Assembly (NCBI GenBank): GCA_964631335.1
Contig: CAZVXD010000042.1
Span: 1 to 14,857, forward strand
Direction: 5' to 3'
DNA length: 14,857 nucleotides
DNA from: JAFGHJ01 sp964631335
Lineage (GTDB): Bacteria > Hydrothermota > UBA3072
Position 1 is the first letter of the stretch. Every line of letters starts with the position of its first letter. The translations under genes and the position numbers were made by a program. Below, piece by piece: positions 1 to 7,262 of this stretch. Under the pieces are notes generated by a model that saw only the letters and a list, made by a program, of their open reading frames with translations, made no database searches and had not been told where the DNA came from.

Positions 1-973
1 TGAGATTGGGAAGAGCGACAACTTCATATTCATCGGGACGGGTAAGAAGCTGCATGAACATCTGATCGGCAATCCTGTCTTTTATCACTATCCTGTTACC
101 GGGATCACCCGTCTGTTTTCCTCCGCGAAGAGTCTTGAAAGCCCCTTTTCTTGTCACGGGTGTCACCCCATCTTCCGCTTTAACCTGATCGTATAATTCA
201 TCTTCAGTGATAATTTTGTCTCTGAATTCTTCGATCGCCAGTTCATAACCCCATCTTTTGAAAGCGCCTTCTGTAAACTTCATGATATTGCCTTTATGAA
301 CTATCGTAACACTGCCTCTTTTATTGTCGACCGCGTATTGAATCGCTTTTCTGACCAATCTTTTCGTCTTCGAAATACTTATAGGTTTTACTCCTATGCC
401 CGTGTCGTATTCGAGTTTTGTTCCCATTTCTTTATTCAGGAAATCGATAACTCTTTTAGCTTCTTTTGTTCCTTCTTCCCATTCAATACCGGAATATACA
501 TCCTCGGTATTTTCCCTGAAAATAACTATATCCATTTTTTCAGGATTTTTCAAAGGAGAAGGCACGCCTTTATAATATTTCACCGGACGAACACACGCAT
601 AAAGGTTTAATAACTGCCTTAAAGAAACATTCAAACTTCTGTACCCTCCGGCTACCGGAGTGGTCAAAGGTCCTTTTATCGCAATGTTAAAATATTTAAT
701 AGCTTTTAGAGTGTCTTCCGGTAAAGGTTCTCCGTATTTCTCTATGGCTTTCTCGCCCGCGAATATCTCAAACCATTCAATCTTTTTCTTACCGTTATAA
801 GCAAATTTAACGGCCTCATTCCAGACTAACATAGCAGCATTCATTATATCGGGACCGATACCATCACCAACAATAAAAGGTATTATCGGATTGTCGGGAA
901 TTTTTACTTTTTCCTCTTTTATTTCTATTTCACTGCCGCTTTCGGGCAAAACAAGTTTTTTAAATTGAATCAT
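1..973 (-). CDS. icd: NADP-type isocitrate dehydrogenase, C-terminus cut by window edge
   Basis: Oxidative decarboxylation of isocitrate to 2-oxoglutarate in the cytoplasm. The visible 324 codons follow the E. coli Icd pattern closely: GDGIG near residues 36-40, KGPLTTPV near 100-107, the substrate loop GGYRSLNVSLRQ with Ser113, ENTEDVYSGIEW with Tyr160, and VHKGN with Lys227 (compare Lys230 in E. coli). The NADP-discriminating C-terminal residues lie outside the window, so cofactor choice is inferred from overall resemblance. The ATG at 973 follows the stop of the LeuD-like gene by 7 bases, and the ribosome site is weak. It is the last visible gene of a citrate-to-2-oxoglutarate operon. Ser113 matches the serine phosphorylated by AceK in enteric bacteria, but no aceK is visible here. 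Confidence 0.95.
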   Translation of the reverse strand, partial: MIQFKKLVLPESGSEIEIKEEKVKIPDNPIIPFIVGDGIGPDIMNAAMLVWNEAVKFAYNGKKKIEWFEIFAGEKAIEKYGEPLPEDTLKAIKYFNIAIKGPLTTPVAGGYRSLNVSLRQLLNLYACVRPVKYYKGVPSPLKNPEKMDIVIFRENTEDVYSGIEWEEGTKEAKRVIDFLNKEMGTKLEYDTGIGVKPISISKTKRLVRKAIQYAVDNKRGSVTIVHKGNIMKFTEGAFKRWGYELAIEEFRDKIITEDELYDQVKAEDGVTPVTRKGAFKTLRGGKQTGDPGNRIVIKDRIADQMFMQLLTRPDEYEVVALPNL

Positions 974-980
974 TATCTAA

Positions 981-1487
981 TTATTCTACTCTAAAATCAC
1001 CGTGTTTTTTTACGTGTTCTTCTATACCGGCATCTTCTATTAATTTTCTCATAAACGGAGAAAGCGGAGTAAAGGTTAAAATTTTACCTTTATTTTCATC
1101 TTCTATTTCCCCTTTCTCAAGGTAAATTTTGAGTTTATCCCCTTCATCGATTTCATCGGTATCGCTTACCAGAAGCGGCAAACCTATATTAAAAGCGTTT
1201 CTATAAAATATTCTCGCGAAAGATTTGGCAATAATACAGGAAACTCCTGCAATTTTAATCACTCTGGGAGCGTGTTCCCGCGAAGAGCCGAGACCGAAAT
1301 TTCTGCCCGCAACGATAATATCACCCGATTTAACTTTAGAAGCAAAAGAAGGGTCGGCGTCTTCGAGTACATGTTTGGCGAGCTCTTCGAGATTACTCCG
1401 GAGGTGAAAATACCTTCCGGGAGTTATATGATCCGTCGAAATATCATCTCCGAATTTCCATGCTTTTCCAGTTATAGGAGCGTTCAT
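981..1487 (-). CDS. Aconitase/3-isopropylmalate dehydratase family, small subunit (LeuD-like)
   Basis: Swivel-domain small subunit of a two-subunit [4Fe-4S] hydro-lyase, 168 residues, the usual length for archaeal-type LeuD or homoaconitase small subunits. Visible motifs are DDISTDHITPGRY (14-26), SGDIIVAGRNFGLGSSREHAP (54-74, with the substrate-binding GSSREH) and AKSFARIFYRNAFNIGLP (87-104). The substrate-selecting loop reads YFHLRS (26-31), not the YLRT or YLVY reported for methanogen homoaconitase and isopropylmalate isomerase. The ATG shares its A with the TAA of the large subunit (TAATG), and GAGGAGG lies upstream, so the two are translationally coupled. Citrate synthase upstream and isocitrate dehydrogenase downstream favour aconitase activity. 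Isopropylmalate isomerase or a dual role cannot be excluded from sequence alone. Confidence 0.9.
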   Translation of the reverse strand: MNAPITGKAWKFGDDISTDHITPGRYFHLRSNLEELAKHVLEDADPSFASKVKSGDIIVAGRNFGLGSSREHAPRVIKIAGVSCIIAKSFARIFYRNAFNIGLPLLVSDTDEIDEGDKLKIYLEKGEIEDENKGKILTFTPLSPFMRKLIEDAGIEEHVKKHGDFRVE

Positions 1488-2740
1488 TATAAATACCTCC
1501 TCGGATCCGTAATTTTACCTTTTATGGCGCTGGCCGCCGCGGTCGCCGGAGAACCGAGATAGATAAAACCCTTAGGATTTCCCATTCTTCCTAAAAAATT
1601 ACGATTCTGTGTAGAAAGAACTCTTTCTCCGTCCGCGAGAACTCCTTTATGTATTCCCACACAGGGACCACATCCGGGAGATTCCACAGCAGCGCCGGCT
1701 TCAAGGAAAATCTCTATAAGCCCTCGCCTCGCAGCCTCTAAAAATATTTCTTTCGACGCGGGTATAACTATTAATCTCGTTTCTTTATGCCTTTTTCTAC
1801 CCTTTAGGATGGAGGCTGCTACTTCCAGATCTTCCAGCCTGCCGTTTGTACATGTACCTATAAAAACCTGATCTATTTTAACATCTTTTACATCGGTAAT
1901 ACCTTTGACATTATCGACCGTATGAGGAAAAGCCACTAAAGGCTCGAGTTGATTCGCTTCTATCTCTATCACCTTCTCGAATTTCGCGTCGGGATCGGAT
2001 TCTATTTCTCTGAATTTATCTCCTCTGCCCCGTTCCTCCAGATATTTTTTTGTAATCTCATCCGTTGGGATAAGTCCCGTTTTACCCCCAGCTTCGATAG
2101 CCATGTTTGTAATAGTAAATCGGGAAGACATAGAAAGATTTTCTATTGTTTCCCCTTCAAATTCCATCGCTTTGTAAGTCGCGCCGTCAGCACCTATTTT
2201 TCCTATTATGTTTAAAATTATATCTTTTGAATAAACACCTTCGGGTAAATCACCATTTACCACAAATTTGTGCGTTTCCGGCACTTTGAGCCATACTTTC
2301 CCCAGCGCAAAAGCGAGCGCTATATCAGTAGACCCCATTCCGGTTGAAAAAGCACCGAGCGCCCCGGAAGTGCAGGTGTGCGAATCGGCTCCGACCACCA
2401 GATTTCCCGGATTAACCCAATCCTCAACCAGTCTTTGATGGCAAACACCTTCTCCTATATCGGAAAGAAAAGCGCCGGTTTTTTCAGAAAACTCCCTTAA
2501 CAATTTTTGAGAGTTCGACAATTCCTTTCGGGAACTGGGAGAAGCATGATCTATAAAAAGTATCGAATTCTTTTTATCGAATACTCGCTCCATATCCATT
2601 TTTCGTAATTCCTGAACGGAAAGAGGTCCGGTACCGTCCTGTGCCATTACCACATCGACCTTTGCCACTACAAACTCCCCGGGCTTCACTTCTCTTCCAA
2701 CGTGCTCGGAAATAATTTTTTCAGATATTGTCTTACCCAA
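1487..2740 (-). CDS. Aconitase/3-isopropylmalate dehydratase family, large subunit (LeuC-like, archaeal type)
   Basis: Catalytic subunit holding the [4Fe-4S] cluster, 417 residues, typical of the homoaconitase/LeuC family and much shorter than one-chain AcnA or AcnB. Cluster cysteines are visible as C297 (GTCTNGR) and C357/C360 (GCGPC). VVGADSHTCTSGALGAFSTG (115-134) and the closing QNRNFLGRMG (378-387) are family signatures. The start is TTG (2740): the chain then begins MGKTISEKI as in relatives, the AGAGAGA purine run lies just upstream, and the nearby ATG at 2747 meets a stop after four codons. It begins 3 bases after the citrate synthase stop and overlaps the small subunit by one base. 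It probably converts citrate to isocitrate in this operon. Leucine or 2-oxo-acid elongation chemistry is the main alternative. Confidence 0.92.
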   Translation of the reverse strand: MGKTISEKIISEHVGREVKPGEFVVAKVDVVMAQDGTGPLSVQELRKMDMERVFDKKNSILFIDHASPSSRKELSNSQKLLREFSEKTGAFLSDIGEGVCHQRLVEDWVNPGNLVVGADSHTCTSGALGAFSTGMGSTDIALAFALGKVWLKVPETHKFVVNGDLPEGVYSKDIILNIIGKIGADGATYKAMEFEGETIENLSMSSRFTITNMAIEAGGKTGLIPTDEITKKYLEERGRGDKFREIESDPDAKFEKVIEIEANQLEPLVAFPHTVDNVKGITDVKDVKIDQVFIGTCTNGRLEDLEVAASILKGRKRHKETRLIVIPASKEIFLEAARRGLIEIFLEAGAAVESPGCGPCVGIHKGVLADGERVLSTQNRNFLGRMGNPKGFIYLGSPATAAASAIKGKITDPRRYL

Positions 2741-2743
2741 GTT

Positions 2744-3916
2744 TCATCTCTCTTTTATAGGTATATATTTTACATTAACCGGTCCACTGTATATCCCGCG
2801 TGGTCTGAATATTCTGCTGGACTCGCGGTACTCAAGAATATGAGCTATCCAGCCCGCGCAGCGCGCCATAGCAAAAATGGAAGTAAACATATCGGTAGGA
2901 ATACCAAGAGCTTTATATACAAAACCAGAATAGAAATCGACGTTCGGATATACACCTTTAGGTCCGAATTTCTTTTCCATAACTTCCTCTAATTTCAGGG
3001 CGGTCTTAAATAAAACTTCATCTCTTTTGTCTGTTAAATCTCTGGCGTACTCCTTGAGAATACGGGCTCTCGGGTCGAGAGCCTTATACACTCTATGTCC
3101 AAAGCCCATTATCTTCTCTTTTTTCTTCGTCGCTTCATTAATATAACCCTCGACATTTTCAGAGCTTCCTATCCTCTCCAGCATTCGTATAACCTGTTCG
3201 TTGGCGCCACCGTGAAGATATCCTTTCAAGGTACCTATAGCAGAAACGATAGAAGAGTATACATCGGAAAAAGTCGAAGAAGTAACCAGCGTTCCGAAAG
3301 TGGAAGCACAAACCCCATGTTCGGCGTGAAGAATCAAACAGAGATCCATTATTCTCTCTTCCTTCTTCTTCGGTTTTTCGCCATTAAGCATCCAAAGGAA
3401 ATTGGCAGCGTACGAAAGCTTGCTATCAGGTGGAATCGGTTGCTTACCTTTTCTTATTCGGTCAAACGCGGCAACATAGGAAGGCATCTTTCCCATTATT
3501 TGAATTCCGGCTCTTAAGTCGCTTTCCCTGCACACTTCATAATTTCCTCCCTCGGGTAAACTCATAAGCGAAACACAGGTGTTTAACACGTCCATAGGAT
3601 GAGCCGACACAGGAAAATCCTTTAGCCATTTTATATCATCTGTGTTCAAAGAGATATGACTTTCCAGATCCTCCGAAAACTCTTTCAGTTCAGCCGCTGT
3701 AGGCAAACTCCCATATATCAAAAAATAAGCGGTCTCTTCATAATTGGACTTCTCGGCTAATTCTTCGATAGGGATACCCCGATAAATCAAAATCCCGTCT
3801 TTACCGTCGATATAACTTATCGCGGTTTCAAAAGCGGCCACTCCCTCCAGTCCGTGCGAGAAAAACGCGTAATCCTGTTTTAAAACACCATCTATTTTTT
3901 TGCTTTCATAATCCAT
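2744..3916 (-). CDS. gltA: Citrate synthase, short dimeric type
   Basis: Condenses oxaloacetate with acetyl-CoA to citrate. At 390 residues it matches the shorter dimeric citrate synthases of Gram-positive and archaeal type. The catalytic triad is visible: H235 in YLHGGANE, H274 in GFGHRVYK and D327 in YPNVDFYSG. HAEHGVCASTF (197-207) and the arginine-containing C-terminal RIFRPRGIY are also family marks. The ATG at 3916 has GGAAGG about 9 bases upstream. It heads the gltA, LeuC-like, LeuD-like, icd run, and nearly all junctions are a few bases, so one transcript is likely. 2-methylcitrate synthase is a possible alternative, but no prp genes are near and the isocitrate dehydrogenase partner argues for citrate. 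Confidence 0.95.
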   Translation of the reverse strand: MDYESKKIDGVLKQDYAFFSHGLEGVAAFETAISYIDGKDGILIYRGIPIEELAEKSNYEETAYFLIYGSLPTAAELKEFSEDLESHISLNTDDIKWLKDFPVSAHPMDVLNTCVSLMSLPEGGNYEVCRESDLRAGIQIMGKMPSYVAAFDRIRKGKQPIPPDSKLSYAANFLWMLNGEKPKKKEERIMDLCLILHAEHGVCASTFGTLVTSSTFSDVYSSIVSAIGTLKGYLHGGANEQVIRMLERIGSSENVEGYINEATKKKEKIMGFGHRVYKALDPRARILKEYARDLTDKRDEVLFKTALKLEEVMEKKFGPKGVYPNVDFYSGFVYKALGIPTDMFTSIFAMARCAGWIAHILEYRESSRIFRPRGIYSGPVNVKYIPIKER

Positions 3917-3955
3917 TTTTCTTATCCTTCCTCAATTTAAAAAACACAGAGATAA

Positions 3956-3981
3956 ATTATATGTCTTGTTTCTTTGTGCAA
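3956..3981 (-). promoter_or_regulatory. Candidate promoter for the gltA operon
   Basis: On the minus strand a perfect TATAAT (3961-3956) lies about 40 bases before the gltA start. The best upstream match is TTGCAC (3981-3976) at a short 14-base spacing, so the -35 is doubtful. The TTGCAC falls inside a degenerate reversed copy of the intergenic ACAAAG repeat. It is the only recognisable promoter between proA and gltA, so gltA may also be read through from proBA. Confidence 0.4.
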
Positions 3982-4054
3982 CCCCCTACATTAAATAAAA
4001 AATCAAATATTAAAATGGAAAAATTTAACAAAGAAGTCAGAAACCGGAAGGCGA

Positions 4055-4120
4055 GAATACAGAATCTCCTCCCAACCTCAAAAAAAATATTGAACCACAA
4101 AGCGCACAAAAATCACAAAG
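4055..4120. repeat. Intergenic 9-base-period ACAAAG repeat with leader block
   Basis: Three units ACAAAG, ACAAAA, ACAAAG start at 4097, 4106 and 4115, exactly 9 bases apart, after GAACC. The preceding block from 4055 (GAATACAGAATCTCCTCCC, then CAAC, then an A run) closely matches 11570-11618. The copy lies in the 260-base gap between proA and gltA, which otherwise holds only the candidate promoter and a short inverted repeat. A 61-codon frame across this gap (3961-4146) encodes repeat-derived HKAHKNHKD and is not believed to be a gene. Confidence 0.7.
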
Positions 4121-4160
4121 ACTTTATTTTCATTGTTTTAAACTAATACCTATAACCCAA

Positions 4161-4183
4161 AACTTAAGACCTAAACTCAAGTT
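4161..4183 (-). terminator. Possible weak terminator hairpin after proA
   Basis: AACTTAAG (4161-4168) and CTCAAGTT (4176-4183) form an 8-bp stem with one G-U pair and a 7-base loop. It overlaps the proA stop codon. On the minus strand the stem is followed by only a short T stretch, so termination would be weak or partial. Confidence 0.3.
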
Positions 4184-5591
4184 TCCCTTATCTGTCCGTT
4201 TCCTCTGATTATGAACTTGGTCGAAGTCAGTTCTTTTAAACCCATTGGACCTCTGGCGTGCAACTTCTGCGTGCTTATTCCGATTTCGGCTCCCATGCCG
4301 AATTCTCCTCCATCGGTAAAGCGAGTAGAAGCATTAACGTAAACAGCAGCTGAGTCTACTTCTTTTAAGAACTTATTAGCATCGTTATAATTAGTTGTTA
4401 TAATAGACTCGGAATGCTTAGAGCTGTATTTGTAAATGTGACTGATTGCATCGTCGATACCATCTACTATTTTGACAGCCATTATCAAATCCAGATATTC
4501 TTCATACCAGTCGTTCTCGGTAGCTTCCTTAATTTCCGGTATTATTTTTCTGGATTTAGCACAACCTCGCAGCTCAACATTATTCTCCGAGAATTTTTTA
4601 TAGATTAAAGGCAAAAATTTTCCGGCTATATCTTTATGTATAAGAAGAGTTTCCGCGGCATTACAAACAGCAGGATAATCGGTCTTTGCGTTATAAACTA
4701 TCCTGAGAGCCATATCTATATCAGCAGAAGAATCGACATACACATGACAATTTCCGACACCGGTCTCAATAACCGGAACACTGGATTCTTTTACTACCCG
4801 CTGAATTAAACCAGACCCGCCTCTGGGGATTAAAACATCGAGATAATCATTCATCTTAAACATCACTTCCACCGCGGCACGATCTGTTGTCTGCACCAAT
4901 TGAACCGATTCCCGGGGTAACCCTTCTTCAACGACCGCCTCTTGAATTAATTCAGTTAAAATCTGATTGGATTTAAATGCTTCGGAACCTCCTCTTAAAA
5001 GCACAGCATTCCCCGNNNNNNNNNNNNNNNNNNNNNNNNNNNNNNNNNNNNNNNNNNNNNNNNNNNNNNNNNNNNNNNNNNNNNNNNNNNNNNNNNNNNN
5101 NNNNNNNNNNNNNNNATCTGATTGGATTTAAATGCTTCGGAACCTCCTCTTAAAAGCACAGCATTCCCCGCTTTAAGGCAAAGTCCGGCAACATCGACCG
5201 TTACATTCGGTCTTGCCTCGTAAATTATGCCTATTACTCCAAGGGGAACTCTTATTTTTCCAATCTCAAGCCCGTTGGGTCTCTTTTTTACTCCCAATAC
5301 TTCACCAACAGGGTCTTCTAACTGAACAACCTCACGCAGACCTCCGGCCATACTGTTTATCCTCTTATCGTTCAGTTCCAATCTGTTTAAAAGCGCTTTC
5401 GTGAGTTTTCTTTCTCTACCAGCATCCACATCTTTATTATTAACCGAGATTATTTTATCGCGGGAATCTTCAAGTTTCCTAGCTATATTAAGCAAAGCCT
5501 TGTTCTTAATGTCTGTCGAGATATTAGAAAGTATTCTGGAAGCCTCTTTCGCTTTTTTCCCTTGAGTAATAACCTCTTCCTTTACACTCAT
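4177..5591 (-). CDS. proA: Gamma-glutamyl phosphate reductase, interrupted by an assembly gap
   Basis: Second step of proline synthesis: NADPH reduction of gamma-glutamyl phosphate to glutamate semialdehyde. Removing the 100 N plus one of the two identical 55-base flanks (155 bases) rejoins the halves in the same frame and gives a 419-residue protein. E. coli ProA has 417, so the gene is almost certainly intact. Visible motifs are RVPLGVIGIIYEARPNVTVD (114-133), AGNAVLLRGGSEAFKSN (141-157), the catalytic cysteine C258 in YPAVCNAAETLL, and GEFGMGAEIGISTQKLHARGP (377-397). The ATG at 5591 is preceded by GGAGG lying in the end of proB. The stops differ by 3 bases only, so proB and proA are one operon. 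As written, the gapped sequence makes proA look broken; it is not. Confidence 0.93.
4961..5170. other. Assembly gap of 100 N with duplicated 55-base flanks
   Basis: Positions 4961-5015 and 5116-5170 are identical 55-base copies, separated by N at 5016-5115. Only one copy belongs in proA, since collapsing 155 bases restores the frame. This is a scaffolding artefact, not a biological repeat. Confidence 0.95.
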
Positions 5592-5594
5592 TTA

Positions 5595-6734
5595 TTAACC
5601 TCCTATAATCATATTTCTTCTATGAATTATTTCTTCCTGATTTATATAGCCCAGAATCGAAAAAATCTCACTGGAATGATGCCCCTTGATTTTATCTATC
5701 TCAGCGCTCGAGTAATCGACGAGACCTTTTCCTATTTCCCGCCCCTCCTGATCAAGTATTCTTACCAGACTCCCGGAAGAGAAAGACCCGATCACCTCTT
5801 TAACACCTCCCGGTAACAGACTCTTACCTTTATTAACAAGAGCTTCCTCTGCACCTTTATCGACTTTAAGCCCTCCGCAAACAGGCACATTAAAACACAA
5901 CCACTGTTTCCTTTTTGAAAGGCTTCCTCCCGAAGGAAGAAACGTCGTACCCAGATTATATCCCTCTCCCCTCTCAAGCATATTCACCAGATCTATAATA
6001 ATATTTTTTCTGTAGCCTGGCCCTATAACCATTATTATGCCTGAATCGACGGCTATTTTCGCCGCTTCTATTTTTGTAAACATACCTCCGGTGCTTACCT
6101 CGCTTCCTTTATTACTTCCCGCCAAACTCTCGATATCAGAAGTAATTTGCTCGACCTTGCGTATAATCTCCAAAGATTCGGTACCTTTAGAAGGGTCTCC
6201 TTTATAAAGTCCTTCGACATCGCTCAGGTTTATCAAAACATCCGCTTCCGCGAGACTCGCTACTCTGGCGGAGAGAGTATCATTATCACCAAATTTAATC
6301 TCATTAGTCGCCACAGTATCGTTTTCGTTAACCACGGGTATAGTTCCGTACTCGAGAAGAGTTATTAAAGTGTTGAAAGCGTTTAAATACCTATCTCTGT
6401 CTTCGAGGTCGCTGGCAGTCAGCAGAATCTGAGCTCCTTTTTCTCCGTATTCCCGTAAAAGCCTGTTATACACACCAATCAACAGCCCCTGACCTATAGC
6501 AGCCATCGCCTGTTGTTTAGGTATTAATCTAGGCCTTTTCTCACACCCTAACTCACCCATTCCGGCTCCTATAGCACCGGAAGTAACAAGAATAACTTCC
6601 TTACCCCTGTTCTTAAGGTCTACCAGCTGCCTGACAATATTATCAATCATGGTAAGATTTAGCTTGCCGACGGAATGAGTTATGGTAGAGCTTCCTACTT
6701 TTACAACGATTCTTTTATATTTTTTCTCTCCCAT
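5595..6734 (-). CDS. proB: Glutamate 5-kinase with C-terminal PUA domain
   Basis: First and committed step of proline synthesis, phosphorylating glutamate at the gamma-carboxyl using ATP. It has 379 residues against 367 in E. coli. The amino-acid-kinase domain shows VVKVGSSTIT (10-19), VTSGAIGAGMGELG (50-63), PVVNENDTVATNEIKFGDND (133-152), LSDVEGLY (170-177) and STGGMFTKIEAA (214-225). A PUA domain follows at about 280-370. The ATG at 6734 is the only usable start: no other start codon comes before the first kinase motif. No Shine-Dalgarno sequence precedes it, and the promoter places transcription start at this ATG. It heads the proBA operon, with proA 3 bases downstream. Feedback inhibition by proline is known for the family but not readable here. 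Confidence 0.95.
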   Translation of the reverse strand: MGEKKYKRIVVKVGSSTITHSVGKLNLTMIDNIVRQLVDLKNRGKEVILVTSGAIGAGMGELGCEKRPRLIPKQQAMAAIGQGLLIGVYNRLLREYGEKGAQILLTASDLEDRDRYLNAFNTLITLLEYGTIPVVNENDTVATNEIKFGDNDTLSARVASLAEADVLINLSDVEGLYKGDPSKGTESLEIIRKVEQITSDIESLAGSNKGSEVSTGGMFTKIEAAKIAVDSGIIMVIGPGYRKNIIIDLVNMLERGEGYNLGTTFLPSGGSLSKRKQWLCFNVPVCGGLKVDKGAEEALVNKGKSLLPGGVKEVIGSFSSGSLVRILDQEGREIGKGLVDYSSAEIDKIKGHHSSEIFSILGYINQEEIIHRRNMIIGG

Positions 6735-6934
6735 TTAATGAATATAAAACCTTGAAATTATTTGTCAAGAGCACCCCTANNNNNNNNNNNNNNNNNNNNN
6801 NNNNNNNNNNNNNNNNNNNNNNNNNNNNNNNNNNNNNNNNNNNNNNNNNNNNNNNNNNNNNNNNNNNNNNNNNNNNNNNTCTCTCCCATTTAATGAATAT
6901 AAAACCTTGAAATTATTTGTCAAGAGCACCCCTA
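6725..6934. other. Second assembly gap of 100 N with duplicated 55-base flanks
   Basis: Positions 6725-6779 and 6880-6934 are identical 55-base copies around N at 6780-6879. The second copy repeats the proB start codon and promoter and should be ignored. The flank length equals that of the gap in proA, which supports a fixed assembly overlap length. Confidence 0.95.
6741..6768 (-). promoter_or_regulatory. proB promoter, predicted leaderless
   Basis: On the minus strand TTGACA (6768-6763) and TATATT (6746-6741) are 16 bases apart, a near-consensus sigma-70-type promoter. The usual distance to the start site puts +1 at position 6734, the A of the proB ATG. Part of this promoter is repeated beyond the N run because of the duplicated flank. 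Confidence 0.75.
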
Positions 6935-6937
6935 GCC

Positions 6938-6983
6938 CACCTCCCAAAAATTTCGAACCACAAAGTTCACAAAGGCCACAAAG
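6938..6983. repeat. Intergenic 9-base-period ACAAAG repeat, clearest copy
   Basis: Three perfect ACAAAG units start at 6960, 6969 and 6978. They follow GAACC and a CCTCCCAAAAA leader that resembles the one before the copy at 4097. Confidence 0.75.
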
Positions 6984-7097
6984 AAAAACAACAAAATTAA
7001 TATCGTTGATTTAAAACCACACCCATCCCCAAAAAACGATGAACAACAAATAACACGAATATCACTAATTATTCTTCTACTATACAATCGAAAAAAA

Positions 7098-7154
7098 CGT
7101 AGCGTTGGGGCTCGTCCCCAATAATCGGTAAGGGAGGATAAACCCCCGCCCTAC
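7098..7154. repeat. GC-rich palindromic element
   Basis: TTGGGG (7105-7110) and CCCCAA (7116-7121) form a 6-bp stem with a 5-base loop. A second imperfect hairpin runs from GTA at 7128 to TAC at 7154 with G-rich and C-rich arms. It stands out from the AT-rich surroundings. On the minus strand a T run follows the first stem after 7 bases, but no minus-strand gene ends there, so a terminator role is not supported. Confidence 0.55.
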
Positions 7155-7207
7155 TTGACTTCTGAGGAATTTCGAGAAAAAATCATGAAATTTCTGTCTA
7201 TTACCTC

Positions 7208-7236
7208 TTGACATTATAGGTTTTAAGGGTTATAAT
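7208..7236 (+). promoter_or_regulatory. Perfect consensus promoter for the SatD-DUF3307 pair
   Basis: TTGACA (7208-7213) and TATAAT (7231-7236) with 17 bases between them. Predicted +1 is near 7243, giving a leader of about 20 bases that includes GAGG at 7253-7256. Confidence 0.85.
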
Positions 7237-7262
7237 ACAAAATATAATATTTGAGGTTTATA

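Larger units (their letters stand above)
6735..7262. other. Divergent intergenic region between proB and the SatD gene
   Basis: No gene is visible. After removing the assembly artefact about 370 real bases remain. From left to right they hold the proB promoter, a copy of the ACAAAG repeat, a short stretch near 7038-7070 with AACACGAAT and CACTAATT that resembles another degenerate A-rich repeat, a GC-rich hairpin element, and the perfect promoter of the plus-strand pair. Confidence 0.8.

Noticed and set aside
3961..4146. 61-codon plus-strand open frame in the gltA-proA gap
   Set aside because: It reads through the repeat (HKAHKNHKD is encoded by the ACAAAG units), has no good ribosome site and overlaps the candidate gltA promoter.
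4961..5170. A real direct repeat or an insertion within proA
   Set aside because: The identical 55-base flanks around exactly 100 N, the same pattern at 6725-6934, and the restored frame all indicate an assembly artefact.
7105..7121. Intrinsic terminator at the TTGGGG/CCCCAA hairpin
   Set aside because: No gene on either strand ends next to it, and the T run on the minus strand is separated from the stem by 7 bases.
7251..7262. TTG start for the SatD-family gene
   Set aside because: The TTG overlaps the GAGG ribosome site that serves the ATG at 7263, and only four residues would be added.
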